A program made the position numbers and the translations under genes. Positions 46,832-56,445 of a stretch of 64,000 nt of DNA are shown here, piece by piece; the first letter of the stretch is position 1; every line of letters starts with the position of its first letter. The DNA is from Kitasatospora sp. GP82 (GTDB lineage: Bacteria > Actinomycetota > Actinomycetes > Streptomycetales > Streptomycetaceae), in the NCBI RefSeq assembly GCF_029892105.1, contig NZ_JARZAJ010000004.1:124001-188000 (forward strand), read 5' to 3'. Below the pieces are notes generated by a model. It was not told the origin of the DNA and searched no databases. It saw nothing but the letters and a program-made list of their open reading frames with translations.

Positions 46832-46861
46832 TTGTCCTGGCTGCTCCATAAGCACTACAGT
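46832..46861 (+). promoter_or_regulatory. Candidate promoter of the M23 peptidase gene
   Basis: TTGTCC (46832-46837) and TACAGT (46856-46861) are separated by 18 bases in a locally AT-richer patch; transcription would begin about 80 bases before the ATG at 46948. Confidence 0.45.
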
Positions 46862-46947
46862 CTCGGCTGCTTTCTCCGGTTCCGCTCGTCCGAGTGCCCG
46901 AGTACCCGAATTATCCGAGTGCTCACCTCCGACTCTCCGAGGCAGCC

Positions 46948-47691
46948 ATGACAGCCGACGGTCTCCGCTCCGGTTCCCGGGCTGCCGCCCGCGCCCAGGC
47001 GCGGGCCCGCAGCCGGGCCGCCACCCGCACGGCCGTGCTGACCGTGGCACTCCCCTCGATGGCGACACTGGGTGTCTTCGGTGCGGCAGCCGTCGCCTCC
47101 CTCGGCACGGTGCCCGCCCCCGTCGCTCAGGCACCGGGGACCGCTCCCCCGACAACCGCACCACCCACCGGTACCGGAGCCGGAGCCGAGGAAGCCGCCG
47201 ACCGGGCGACCCGCTCGGCCGCCCGCCAGGAACTGGCGAGACGTCAGCAACAGCAGGAGGCGGCGGAGGAGCAGCGCAGGAAGGAGCGGGAGCGCCCCCG
47301 CTTCACGCTCCCCGTCGCCGACCACGGCCTGAGCGCCCGCTTCGGTGAGAGCAGCACGCACTGGCTGACCCGGCACACCGGTATCGACTTCCCGGTCCGC
47401 CGGGGCACCCCGGTCCGCGCCGTCACCGACGGCACCGTGCGGACCCGGTGGAACACCGCGTACGGCTACATGGCACAGGTCACCGCCCCCGACGGCACCC
47501 AGACCTGGTACTGCCACCTCGCCACCTACCGGGTGCGGCGCGGCCAGGTCCGGGCCGGGGACGTGATCGCCTACTCGGGCAGCAGCGGCAACAGCACCGG
47601 ACCGCATCTGCACTTCGAGGTCCGCCCGCCGGGCGCGGGCCCGGTGGACCCGCTGCCCTGGCTGCTCGAACGCGGCCTCGACCCGCGCTGA
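46948..47691 (+). CDS. M23 family metallopeptidase (LytM-like), exported
   Basis: A 247-residue protein starting at ATG 46948 (GAGG six bases before). An Arg-rich N-terminus and one hydrophobic segment (VLTVALPSMATLGVFGAAAVASLG) form a signal anchor; a Thr/Pro linker and a charged coiled-coil-like stretch (RQELARRQQQQEAAEEQRRK) follow. The LytM domain has HTGIDFPVRRGTPV (HxxxD) and GPHLHFEV (HxH), so zinc ligands are intact. It likely cuts peptidoglycan cross-bridges. Confidence 0.88.
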   Translation: MTADGLRSGSRAAARAQARARSRAATRTAVLTVALPSMATLGVFGAAAVASLGTVPAPVAQAPGTAPPTTAPPTGTGAGAEEAADRATRSAARQELARRQQQQEAAEEQRRKERERPRFTLPVADHGLSARFGESSTHWLTRHTGIDFPVRRGTPVRAVTDGTVRTRWNTAYGYMAQVTAPDGTQTWYCHLATYRVRRGQVRAGDVIAYSGSSGNSTGPHLHFEVRPPGAGPVDPLPWLLERGLDPR

Positions 47692-47742
47692 GGCCGACAG
47701 CCGAGCTCCAACGGCTGAGCTCCAACGGGAGACGTCAGGATG

Positions 47743-50373
47743 TCAGAGCTTCTCCACCGGCGCGTACCGCAGCAGCAGCTGCTTGCGGCCCGAGCCCCCG
47801 AAGTCGATCGTCGCCTGTGCCTTGTCGCCCACGCCCGTGGTGGCCACCACCGTGCCGAGGCCGAAGCTGTCGTGGGTGACCCGGTCGCCGACGGCCAGCG
47901 AGACCACCTCGCGTTCGACCATCCGGCGGGCCGACTGGCCCCAGCCTGACTTCGGCCCGGCCGCTGTCCGCGAGGCCCCCGACGAGGAGGAACCGGACGA
48001 GCCGTAGGACGACCCGCCCGACGAGCGCGAGGACGAGAAGCCCCGCGAGGACGGCACGGCCGCCCCTCCCGTCCGCTTCCACTCCACCAGCGTGTCCGGG
48101 ATCTCCTCCAGGAAGCGCGAGGCCGGGTTGTAGGACGGCTGGCCCCAGGCGCTGCGCAGCACCGAGCGGGTGAGGTACAGCCGCTGCCGGGCCCGGGTGA
48201 GGCCGACGTAGGCCAGGCGGCGCTCCTCCTCCAGCTCCTTGACCTGGTTGAGCGCGCGCATGTGCGGGAAGATCCCGTCCTCCATGCCGGTCAGGAAGAC
48301 GACCGGGAACTCCAGCCCCTTGGCGGTGTGCAGGGTCATCATCGTGATGACGCCCGCGCCGTCCTCGTCGTCCGGGATCTGGTCGGAGTCGGCGACCAGC
48401 GCGACCCGCTCCAGGAAGTCGGCGAGCGAGCCGACCGGCGGCGCGCCCTCGTCGTCCGCGTCCGGCCGCTCGCCAGGGTCCTGCTCGTACTCCAACGCCA
48501 CCGAGGCGAGCTCCTGGAGGTTCTCCACCCGCGTCTCGTCCTGCGGGTCGGTGGACGCCTGGAGTTCGGCCAGGTAGCCGGTCTCCTCAAGGACCGCCTC
48601 CAGCACGGCGGCCGGTCCTGCGCCGGACTCCACGACCTGGCGCAGCCCGGCCATCAGCGCATTGAACTTCTTCACCGCATTGGCCGAGCGCGCGGCCATC
48701 CCGTACGCCTCGTCCACCCGCACGAGCGCCTGGGCGAAGCTGATCCGCTCCCGCGCGGAGAGCGCGTCGATCATGGCCTCGGCACGGTCGCCGATACCGC
48801 GCTTGGGGACGTTGAGGATCCGGCGCAGCGGCACGGTGTCCTCGGGATTGGCCAGCACCCGCAGGTAGGCAAGGACGTCCCGGACCTCCTTGCGCTCGTA
48901 GAAGCGGACGCCACCGACGACCTTGTACGGCAGGCCGACCCGGATGAACACCTCTTCGAAGACGCGGGACTGGGCGTTGGTCCGGTAGAAGATCGCCACG
49001 TCACCGGGGCGGGCGTCACCGGCGTCCGTCAGCCGGTCGATCTCGTCGGCGATGAACTGCGCCTCGCCGTGCTCGTCGTCCGCGACGTAGCCGACGACCT
49101 TCTCGCCGTCCTCGCCGGCCGTCCACAGGCGCTTCTTGCGGCGGTTGGCATTGCGCTCGATGACGGCGTTGGCGGCGGTGAGGATGGTCTGGGTGGAGCG
49201 GTAGTTCTGCTCCAGCAGGATGGTGGTGGCGTTGGGGTAGTCCTCCTCGAACTGGAGGATGTTGCGGATCGTCGCGCCACGGAAGGCGTAGATCGACTGG
49301 TCCGCGTCACCGACCACGCAGAGCTCGGCGGGCGGCACCTCGGCCAGGCGCCCGGCAGCCTCGTTGACCCAGTCGCCGTCCACGGTGCGCTTCGGGGCGC
49401 TGACGGCGGAGCCGCCGCTGAGCTCTCGCACCAGCGTGTACTGGGCGTGGTTGGTGTCCTGGTACTCGTCGACCAGGATGTGCCGGAAGCGCCGCCGGTA
49501 ATGCTCGGCCACGTCGGGGAAGGCCTGGAGCAGGTTCACCGTCGTCATGATGATGTCGTCGAAGTCCAGCGCGTTGGCCTCGCGCAGGCGCCGCTGGTAG
49601 AGGACGTACGCCTCGGCCAGCTTCTTCTCCATCGGGTTGGCCGCCTGGTCGGCGTAGGTCTCCTCGTCGATCAGCTCGTTCTTGAGGTTGCTGATCTTCG
49701 CGGTGAAGGACTTCGGCGGGAACTGCTTCGGGTCCAGGTCCAGGTCGCGGCAGACCAGGGACATCAGCCGCTGCGAGTCGGCCGAGTCGTAGATGGAGAA
49801 GCTGGAGGTGAAGCCCAGCAGCTTGGACTCCCGGCGCAGGATCCGCACACAGGCACTGTGGAAGGTGGAGACCCACATCGCGCGGGCACGCGGACCGACC
49901 AGTGCCTCGACGCGCTCGCGCATCTCGCCGGCGGCCTTGTTGGTGAAGGTGATCGCCAGGATCTCCCCCGGCTGCGCCCCGCGCGCGGCCAGCAGGTGGG
50001 CGATCCGGTGCGTCAGCACCCGGGTCTTGCCGGAGCCAGCACCGGCCACGATCAGCAGCGGGGAGCCCGCGTGCAGCACGGCCTCGCGCTGCGGGTCGTT
50101 CATGCCCTCCAGAAGCTGTGCCGGGTCGGCCACCGTACGGGCGGCGCCGTTGCGGTGCCAGGCGTCGCGCTCGGTGGCGGCGGCGTAGTCGGTCCGGAAC
50201 AGGCCGTCGGGCAAGTCCTCCTCGTACGGTGCCTCTTCGTACGGCTCGTACGAATCAGCCGGCTCGTACGAGGCGGACGGGTCGTACGGCTCGTCGGTGG
50301 CGGCGGTCTGCTTCGACCCGGCGGCGGGGGCCTCGAAGCCGGGGAGCGGGAGGTCGTCAAAGAGGCTAGTCAT
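47743..50373 (-). CDS. pcrA: ATP-dependent DNA helicase PcrA/UvrD
   Basis: An 876-residue superfamily 1A helicase. A disordered Tyr/Glu/Pro-rich N-terminus of about 80 residues precedes LNDPQREAV-like MNDPQREAVL; Walker A GAGSGKT is at 111-117, VDEYQDTNHAQY is motif II, GDADQSIYAFRGA motif III, and FLTGMEDGIFPH, LTRARQRLYLTR motifs V-VI. A Ser/Gly-rich linker leads to the C-terminal RNA polymerase-binding Tudor-like piece (VGDRVTHDSFGLGTVVATTG). It acts in repair and replication restart. Confidence 0.95.
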   Translation of the reverse strand: MTSLFDDLPLPGFEAPAAGSKQTAATDEPYDPSASYEPADSYEPYEEAPYEEDLPDGLFRTDYAAATERDAWHRNGAARTVADPAQLLEGMNDPQREAVLHAGSPLLIVAGAGSGKTRVLTHRIAHLLAARGAQPGEILAITFTNKAAGEMRERVEALVGPRARAMWVSTFHSACVRILRRESKLLGFTSSFSIYDSADSQRLMSLVCRDLDLDPKQFPPKSFTAKISNLKNELIDEETYADQAANPMEKKLAEAYVLYQRRLREANALDFDDIIMTTVNLLQAFPDVAEHYRRRFRHILVDEYQDTNHAQYTLVRELSGGSAVSAPKRTVDGDWVNEAAGRLAEVPPAELCVVGDADQSIYAFRGATIRNILQFEEDYPNATTILLEQNYRSTQTILTAANAVIERNANRRKKRLWTAGEDGEKVVGYVADDEHGEAQFIADEIDRLTDAGDARPGDVAIFYRTNAQSRVFEEVFIRVGLPYKVVGGVRFYERKEVRDVLAYLRVLANPEDTVPLRRILNVPKRGIGDRAEAMIDALSARERISFAQALVRVDEAYGMAARSANAVKKFNALMAGLRQVVESGAGPAAVLEAVLEETGYLAELQASTDPQDETRVENLQELASVALEYEQDPGERPDADDEGAPPVGSLADFLERVALVADSDQIPDDEDGAGVITMMTLHTAKGLEFPVVFLTGMEDGIFPHMRALNQVKELEEERRLAYVGLTRARQRLYLTRSVLRSAWGQPSYNPASRFLEEIPDTLVEWKRTGGAAVPSSRGFSSSRSSGGSSYGSSGSSSSGASRTAAGPKSGWGQSARRMVEREVVSLAVGDRVTHDSFGLGTVVATTGVGDKAQATIDFGGSGRKQLLLRYAPVEKL

Positions 50374-50669
50374 GGCCCTTCGAGTCTATGACCCGGCGCC
50401 GACAACCCCGCCGGACGATCCCACCCCTCCCGCATCCGCCCACTTCAAGACCGCAGTGGCGCCGTTCCGTTCACCATCTCCCAGTGGAACGGACACTTCC
50501 GCAGAAAACCGTTCAGAGCCGTGACTGACGGCCCGGCGGCCCCCGCAGGACCACTAGCGTCCCCGTCCGAAGCCGGTCCGCAGCGGGTCTCCACCCACCC
50601 GCGCCAGGTCCCACCCGCACCAGGTACCACCTGCACCACCGTGGCCCGGCCCGAAAGGAGGACGCCGCC

Positions 50670-51779
50670 ATGGCGTCGCACAGGAAACCCCGGACCGGCC
50701 ACCCGGGCCGCTTCCGGCCCGGCACCGTGGCCTCCGTCGCCACCGGAGCCGCCGTCTCGGTGACCGCCTCCGTCACCGCCCTCGCCGCGCCCGCCCAGGC
50801 CGAGCCTGCACCCGCCACCGAGCAGATCAGGATCCAGGTGGACGCGCCCTACCTGGAGGCCGAGCAGTCCCCCGGGCGCTACGACGGCGCCGGGGAGCAG
50901 ACCGACGTACTCCAGCGGCAGGTCGGGCGGCTCCAGGACGAGCCGGCCCGCAGGACCACCGCTTTCGCTGCCGCCCGTACCCGGCTGGGCTCCCTCGCCT
51001 CCGAGCGGTACCGCAGCAGCGGTCTCTCCGGAGCTCTCCAGCTCGCCCTCACCGACGACCCGCAGCAGTTCCTGCAGCGCGCCGGGATGCTCGACCAGGC
51101 CGGGGCGATCGAACAGCAGACCCTCCAGCAGTACGGTCAGCAGAGCGTTGCCCCGGACACCAGGGCCGCCGAGACCGGGTCCGGGCTGACCGAACCGGCC
51201 CACCGCCAACGGCAGCTCGCCGCCGACCGGGCCGCCGTCCAGCGGAAACTGGCCCGGGCGCAGGCACTGCTCGACCGGCTCACCGCTGGTGAGCGGGCCG
51301 TCGCCCTCGGCGGCGCCGACTCCACGGGCACCGGCTCCACCCGGTCCGACGCAGCCGGGTCCGACGCAGCCGGGTCCGACGCAGCCGGGTCCGACGCAGC
51401 CGGGTCCGACGCGGCCGCCGGTCCGGCGGTCGGCCGGGCCGCGGCGGCGATCGCCTTCGCCCGGTCCCAGCTCGGCAAGCCCTGTGTCCGGGGCGCGACC
51501 GGGCCGGACTCGTACGACTGCTCCGGGCTGGTCCAGGCCGCCTGGCAGTCCGCCGGGGTCCCGCTCCCGCGCACCACCTACGCCCAGATCGGCGCCGCAC
51601 CTCGGGTTCCACGCGGCGAACTCCGGCCCGGCGACCTGGTGTTCTTCTACTCCGGCGTCAGCCATGTCGGCCTCTACGCAGGCCACGGCCGGATGATCCA
51701 CGCTCCGCACCCGGGCGCACCGGTCCGGTTCGAGTCCGTCGACGCCATGCCTTTCGGCGGCGCTGTCCGTCCCGCGTAG
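50670..51779 (+). CDS. NlpC/P60 family secreted wall hydrolase
   Basis: A 369-residue protein; ATG 50670 has a perfect AAAGGAGG. A basic N-terminus and hydrophobic stretch (GTVASVATGAAVSVTASVTALAAPAQA) form a signal peptide with AQA cleavage site. A coiled-coil-like region follows (LQRQVGRLQDEPARR), then a Ser-Asp-Ala-Ala-Gly repeat and the NlpC domain with PDSYDCSGLVQAAW (catalytic Cys) and SHVGLYAGHGRMIHAP (catalytic His). It should cleave D-Glu-mDAP-type bonds in peptidoglycan. Confidence 0.9.
   Translation: MASHRKPRTGHPGRFRPGTVASVATGAAVSVTASVTALAAPAQAEPAPATEQIRIQVDAPYLEAEQSPGRYDGAGEQTDVLQRQVGRLQDEPARRTTAFAAARTRLGSLASERYRSSGLSGALQLALTDDPQQFLQRAGMLDQAGAIEQQTLQQYGQQSVAPDTRAAETGSGLTEPAHRQRQLAADRAAVQRKLARAQALLDRLTAGERAVALGGADSTGTGSTRSDAAGSDAAGSDAAGSDAAGSDAAAGPAVGRAAAAIAFARSQLGKPCVRGATGPDSYDCSGLVQAAWQSAGVPLPRTTYAQIGAAPRVPRGELRPGDLVFFYSGVSHVGLYAGHGRMIHAPHPGAPVRFESVDAMPFGGAVRPA
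51343..51417 (+). repeat. Five 15-bp tandem repeats in the NlpC/P60 gene
   Basis: Units GGTCCGACGCAGCCG, five in a row with four almost identical, encode the Gly-Ser-Asp-Ala-Ala linker between coiled coil and catalytic domain. Confidence 0.92.
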
Positions 51780-51804
51780 CACTGGCCGTCCCGCGTAGCA
51801 CTGG
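51767..51804 (+). repeat. Exact 19-bp tandem duplication across the NlpC/P60 stop codon
   Basis: CCGTCCCGCGTAGCACTGG occurs twice in direct succession (51767-51785, 51786-51804); the first copy contains the TAG stop. Confidence 0.9.
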
Positions 51805-51856
51805 GCGTCCCGGCAGCCGGGAGCCCTGAGCCGACAGCACCCGCAGCGACGCGAGC

Positions 51857-53380
51857 TCAGCGCTCCAGCAGCGTCACGATCATGCCGGGCACCGCCGTCA
51901 CCGTGCGCCTGGGGAAGAGGGCCGCCAGCGCGTCGGCCTGCGGAGCGCCGTACTCCCCGAGCGGCTTGTCCACCGAGGAGCCCGTGGCCACCACCCACAC
52001 CCGGGGGGTGTTCCCGATACAGGCGACGGGGTCCGGGCACAGTTGCGGGTAGATGTCGCCGATCCGCTCCGCGCTACGCGCCACCAGGACGTCCTTCGGC
52101 TCGACCGCGGGCGGCAGGTGGTAGCGGATCGCGGTGTCGACCTGGAGGAAGGCGAGGGTGCTGCCCCGCAGTGCCACCAGACCGTCGCCCGGCCGGTAGC
52201 CCTGGGCGATCACTGCGGCGGCCGACTTGGCGTCCCAGTTCGTCCGCGCGAACGGCTCGCGGCTGCTGCGCTGCTCGCCCAGCCCGGCGATCAGCACGAG
52301 GACGAGTCCGAGCGGCGCCAGCCACCTCGGGCGCAGCGCGGTCAGCCCGGCTCCGGCGAGTACCGCCCAGGCGGGCAGCGTGAACAGGAGGTAGCGGTCG
52401 AGGAAGTACGCGGTCGTGCCCTGGGACACCAGCCAGATCAGCACGATCGGCAGCACCGCCATCAGCCCGATCTCGTAGGCGGGCCGCCGCCCGCGCGACC
52501 AGGCCAGCGGCAGTACCGCGAGGGCCAGGACCACCAGGCTCACCGCGGTCGAGCCGAACAGCGAGCGCCAGAACACGTCGACGACGTAGCGGAGGGTCGG
52601 TGCCTCCAACCAGGCCAGCTGCCGCCCCACCTGACGACGGCCCAGCAGGGCGAGCGGCAGCACCGGAAGCAGCCCCGCCACGGCGGCGGCCCAGAAGCCG
52701 GCCAGGCCCTGTCCGGGCACCGCGTGCCGCCGCAGCCGCCACCAGCGGGCCAGCACGACCACACCGTGAGCTGCCAGGAAGACCAGCGAGACCAGGTGGA
52801 AGATCCCGGCCGCGCTCACCGCGCAGCCGTAGACGGCCCAGCGGAGCGGCCTCGGCCGGTCGACGGCTCGCAGCAGCAGCCAGGTCGCGGCGGACACCGC
52901 GAGGACCGCGAAGGCGTAGCCGCGGGCCTCCTGGGCGTAGCGGGAGACGGACGGGAGGAGCGCGAAGAGCGTCCCGGCCACCAGTGCGGCACGCCGTCCG
53001 AACAGGCGCTCGCCGGTGAGCACCACGAAGGCCGCCGCGCCCGCCATCGCGAGCGCCGAGGGCAGTCGCAGCATGGCCTGCGAGTCCCCGAACAGGCCGA
53101 TCCAGCAGTGGATCAGCAGGTAGTAGGCGCCGGTGACCGCGTCCACATGGCCGAGCAGGTCGAAGAGTTCCGCGGTGCTGCGGCGGGCCGCGGACACGGT
53201 GACCAGTTCGTCGGGCCAGAGCGCGGGACGCCCGCTGCGGTAGAGACCGATCAGCAGGGTGAGCAGGGCGGGCCAGAGGCAGTGGAAGCGGCCGCCGGAC
53301 GCGAGTGCGCGGCGAGAGCCCCGGGCGGGGCCGGGCTCTCGCCCGGCTATCGGTACGGTCTGGGTCGCACTCGCTGTCAT
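51857..53380 (-). CDS. Glycosyltransferase family 39 (polyprenyl-phosphomannose/ArnT-type) membrane protein
   Basis: A 507-residue protein with about eleven membrane helices. The first outer loop GRPALWPDELVTVSAARRS contains the Asp-Glu pair of GT-C transferases; YYLLIHCWIGLFGDSQAMLRLPSALA and RYAQEARGYAF are typical of the ArnT/PMT-type group. The outer C-terminal part includes CPDPVACIGNTPRVWVV. Sugar and acceptor unknown. It converges on the NlpC gene and follows the PIG-V-like gene by 83 bases. Confidence 0.78.
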   Translation of the reverse strand: MTASATQTVPIAGREPGPARGSRRALASGGRFHCLWPALLTLLIGLYRSGRPALWPDELVTVSAARRSTAELFDLLGHVDAVTGAYYLLIHCWIGLFGDSQAMLRLPSALAMAGAAAFVVLTGERLFGRRAALVAGTLFALLPSVSRYAQEARGYAFAVLAVSAATWLLLRAVDRPRPLRWAVYGCAVSAAGIFHLVSLVFLAAHGVVVLARWWRLRRHAVPGQGLAGFWAAAVAGLLPVLPLALLGRRQVGRQLAWLEAPTLRYVVDVFWRSLFGSTAVSLVVLALAVLPLAWSRGRRPAYEIGLMAVLPIVLIWLVSQGTTAYFLDRYLLFTLPAWAVLAGAGLTALRPRWLAPLGLVLVLIAGLGEQRSSREPFARTNWDAKSAAAVIAQGYRPGDGLVALRGSTLAFLQVDTAIRYHLPPAVEPKDVLVARSAERIGDIYPQLCPDPVACIGNTPRVWVVATGSSVDKPLGEYGAPQADALAALFPRRTVTAVPGMIVTLLER

Positions 53381-53463
53381 CGCGGACTCCCGCTCGGAAC
53401 GGCCGGATCTCTGGGTCGGGCTGGATCTCGAAGTGCTGGATCCCTAAGGCACGTGGTGGGCGC

Positions 53464-54732
53464 TCAGGGCGAGTTGGTGTAGACGAAGGCGACATAGCCT
53501 CCGTACCCGGCGGAGCAGAGCGCGGCGAAGCCGAGGACGGCGGCCGCCGCGCCCCGGGTGCGCAGCCTGGCCAGACCGGCCGCCACCGGCAGCAGCAGGG
53601 CGAAGGCCGGGAGGAGGAAACGGGCGCGGGAGTTGAAGTACGCCGCGTCCCCGAGCGCCAGCAGCAGCACCACCCCGCTGAACACCAGCAGCGTCAGCGG
53701 CTGCCGCTGCAGTACGGAGATCACGAAGAGCAGCACGGAGGCCGCGAGCGTCCCGGCCACCACCACATCGGTCAGCCACACCGGACTTGCGTCCACGAGC
53801 ATCGACCGGAGCACCTCGAAGGTCGAGCGGCCGTAGTCGAAGTGCGACTCCCACGCCTCCTGGACCCGGAAGTAGCCGTCCCAACTGCCCTTCTGCACAC
53901 CGACCCAGGCGATGAAGGCGGCGAAACCGAGCGGGGCGACCGTCATCCCGAGCAGCGGCCGCCCCCAGGCCTCGCCGGGCTGCGCGGCCCGGGCGCCGCG
54001 GCGGTGCCACCGGTGCGCGGCCAGTGTGCCGAGCGCGCCGATCCCCACCGCCGCCGCCACGGCGACCCCGGTCGGCCTGGTCAGCCCGGCGAGTGTGCTG
54101 AGCGTTCCGGCCCAGAGCCAACGGTGCGTCACCGCCGCGTACATGGACCAGGCGGCGAAGGCGGTGAACAGCAGCTCGGAGTACGCCATGTTCTCCACCA
54201 CGGCGTACGGGGTCACCCCCCACAGGGCCGCCGCGATCACACCCGTCCGACGGCCGTACAGCCCGGCCGCCACCGCGAAGATGCCCCAGGCGGCCAGTAC
54301 GGCCCCGGCCCAGGCCACCAGCAGCGCCGCGTAGTTGACCGGCAGCGGCAGCACCCACCAGACGAGCCGGACGAGCATCGGGTAGACGGGGAAGAAGGCG
54401 TACGCCTGGTAGGGGCCGTGCGGACCGGGAACGGGTCTGGAGCCCGCATAGCCGTGCACGGCGATGTCCTGGTACCAGTACGCGTCCCACATCGTGCTCA
54501 GCCGGTGCAGGCTGTGAGTGCCGTGCTTGGCGTCCCACAGCGCCAGGAAGGCGAGTCCGACGGCCCGGACCGCCGCGTAGCCGAGCAGGGCGGGGGCCGC
54601 GTAACGGGCCGAGGCGAGCAGGCGGTTGAGGAGTCCCCGCCCGCCGTGGTGCGGGGTGAGCGGGCGCAGCGCGCCGGGAGCGGTGACCGCCGCCCGGGTC
54701 CGCGCCCCACCCTCGACCGAGGTGTCTGACAT
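53464..54732 (-). CDS. PIG-V-like mannosyltransferase family membrane protein
   Basis: A 422-residue polytopic protein starting at ATG 54732 (GGAG five bases upstream). The loop TMWDAYWYQDIAVHGYAGS carries the Trp-Asp mark; YAFFPVYPMLVRLVWW and MAYSELLFTAFAAWSMYAAV match the paralogue at 22,117-23,322 in order and spacing. Likely a polyprenyl-phospho-sugar transferase acting on the outer face; acceptor unknown. Followed by the GT39 gene. Confidence 0.8.
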   Translation of the reverse strand: MSDTSVEGGARTRAAVTAPGALRPLTPHHGGRGLLNRLLASARYAAPALLGYAAVRAVGLAFLALWDAKHGTHSLHRLSTMWDAYWYQDIAVHGYAGSRPVPGPHGPYQAYAFFPVYPMLVRLVWWVLPLPVNYAALLVAWAGAVLAAWGIFAVAAGLYGRRTGVIAAALWGVTPYAVVENMAYSELLFTAFAAWSMYAAVTHRWLWAGTLSTLAGLTRPTGVAVAAAVGIGALGTLAAHRWHRRGARAAQPGEAWGRPLLGMTVAPLGFAAFIAWVGVQKGSWDGYFRVQEAWESHFDYGRSTFEVLRSMLVDASPVWLTDVVVAGTLAASVLLFVISVLQRQPLTLLVFSGVVLLLALGDAAYFNSRARFLLPAFALLLPVAAGLARLRTRGAAAAVLGFAALCSAGYGGYVAFVYTNSP

Positions 54733-54864
54733 CTTGCTCCGTCGTTCGAGCCGGTACGGGCGGGCAGCGGTCATGGTTCGCGCAACCCACTTCGGAATCC
54801 GCCCGCATACGCGACCGCGCACCCTCATTATGACCCTGGAAAAAAACGCGCCCGTTCACCAGTC

Positions 54865-54875
54865 GCCCAATGGGC
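54865..54875. promoter_or_regulatory. Short palindrome in the divergent region before the acyltransferase
   Basis: GCCCAATGGGC is a perfect short dyad in a locally AT-rich 215-base divergent gap; possible regulator half-sites. Confidence 0.3.
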
Positions 54876-54947
54876 AAGGATTGTGCCCGGCGTTAAGCGA
54901 ACAGGCAATCGGTGTACGGAGGCGGCGGGTTGGGCTAGCCTCTGCCC

Positions 54948-56279
54948 GTGACCGTAATCGAACAGCAGCCTGCCAAACCCGTAGACGGCGCCGGTCGGCC
55001 GACGTCAGGCCAACCAGCCCTTCGCATGGGATGGTTGGACGCCCTGCGCGGTGTGGCCGCACTGCTGGTCGCCGTTCATCATTTCGGGTTGCTGCACCTG
55101 CTCCCGTACGGGGGAACAATTAACCGGGAGTTCGATCTCGGTATATACGCCGTTATGCTGTTCTTCCTGGTCAGCGGTTACATTGTGCCCGCCTCGCTGG
55201 AACGGCGGGGCGACGTCAGAGGGTTCTGGATCGGTCGCATCTTCCGAATCTATCCACTGCTCATCGTGGTCATTGCGGCCGCGCTGCTGATCCTTCCGCG
55301 CACCCAGTCCGCCGTGCCCGATGTCGTCCTGGACCACCCGGTGCGCTCCGCGCTGGCCAACACCCTGCTGCTGCACGAGATGCTGAACGTGCCGAGCGCG
55401 CTGGGCGCGATGTGGACGCTCTGCTACGAGATGGTCTTCTACTTCTTCGTCGGGGCGCTCTTCGTCCAGGGCCGGCACCGGTGGAGCAGCCCGATCGCCA
55501 TAGGATTCGCCGCGCTGGCCCTGCTGTTGGGGGCCGCGGTCACACCCGCCATGATCACCGTCGACCAGGGCTCGACCCGCAATCTCATCGCGGCCGCCGC
55601 CGCCGTCATGGCGATGGGCCTGGTCTGCATCCTCACCGGGCGGACGGCGCTGGTCAGGCTCGGCTCGCTGGTCCTCGGCGGACTCGGGGCGGTCCTGCTG
55701 TTCCTCAACGCCAGGTCGACGTTCTTCGAGTCGATGATGATCCTCGCGACGATGTTCGCCGGCACCGCGATCCACCGCATCGAACGCGGCCGGCTCGACC
55801 GCCTGCAGGGGACGCTCTGCTGCGGCTTCGTCCTGGTCTCCGGCGTCCTGGCCGGCTACCTGTACAACCACGGCGACGCGCTCTACCGGACCTGGACCTC
55901 CGGCTGGATCGGCTTCTCCCTGCCGTACGCCGCCGCCTGGCTCACCTTCGGCCTCGGCATGCTGCTGCGTCACCGCCGCTTCCCGCGCGTTCTCACCTGG
56001 CTGGGCGCGATCAGCTACTCGGTGTACGTGGTCCACATACCCGTCCTGCACGCCGTCCGCTGGCTGATCCCCGACGGCACCTTCCCCAGCACCGGGCCCG
56101 GCAGGTTCATCCCCGCGCTGATCTTCCTGGCGGCCGTCCTGCTGCTCGGCCACCTGACGTACCGTCTGGTCGAGCTGCCCGGGCAGAAGCTGGGGCGCCG
56201 CGTCCTGAAGGCCCTCGACCGGCGGTCCGCGGCGGCAGCCGGGAGCCCGGCCGCCGCCGCACACAACGGCACGACCTGA
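54948..56279 (+). CDS. Acyltransferase family 3 membrane protein (OafA/YrhL-like)
   Basis: A 443-residue protein from GTG 54948. MGWLDALRGVAALLVAVHHF is the family signature (LRGxAxxxV..H); LFFLVSGYIVPASLERRG and FWIGRIFRIYPLLIVVIAAALL continue it, and about ten membrane helices follow with LGAISYSVYVVHIPVLHAV near the end. It transfers acetyl or succinyl groups to sugars or polymers. The first 330 bases are clearly less GC-rich than the neighbourhood. ATG 55026 is an alternative start. Confidence 0.85.
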   Translation: MTVIEQQPAKPVDGAGRPTSGQPALRMGWLDALRGVAALLVAVHHFGLLHLLPYGGTINREFDLGIYAVMLFFLVSGYIVPASLERRGDVRGFWIGRIFRIYPLLIVVIAAALLILPRTQSAVPDVVLDHPVRSALANTLLLHEMLNVPSALGAMWTLCYEMVFYFFVGALFVQGRHRWSSPIAIGFAALALLLGAAVTPAMITVDQGSTRNLIAAAAAVMAMGLVCILTGRTALVRLGSLVLGGLGAVLLFLNARSTFFESMMILATMFAGTAIHRIERGRLDRLQGTLCCGFVLVSGVLAGYLYNHGDALYRTWTSGWIGFSLPYAAAWLTFGLGMLLRHRRFPRVLTWLGAISYSVYVVHIPVLHAVRWLIPDGTFPSTGPGRFIPALIFLAAVLLLGHLTYRLVELPGQKLGRRVLKALDRRSAAAAGSPAAAAHNGTT

Positions 56280-56367
56280 CCGTCACGGGCGGTACGGCAG
56301 CCACCCCTGCTGCACCGCCCGACCGCTGCGCCCGCAGGGCAGCCGTCCCCACCCGGCCCCGAAGAGG

Positions 56368-56409
56368 GGTGATTCCCGGACGCGAGCCGTTCCGCGTCCG
56401 GGAATCACC
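56368..56409. terminator. Bidirectional terminator between acyltransferase and response regulator
   Basis: A perfect 17-bp stem (GGTGATTCCCGGACGCG / CGCGTCCGGGAATCACC) with an eight-base loop between converging genes. Confidence 0.9.
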
Positions 56410-56445
56410 TTCTCCACTGCCCGGTCCTGCCGGCTGCCGCCGGGC

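Noticed and set aside
46822..46947. Cyclic di-AMP (ydaO) riboswitch upstream of the M23 peptidase
   Set aside because: The gap is too short and the conserved blocks are absent.
50462..50515. Possible sigma-E type promoter (GGAAC then CGTT) before the NlpC/P60 gene
   Set aside because: The spacing of about 19 bases is too long for the usual 16-17, and the GGAAC is part of a weak inverted repeat.
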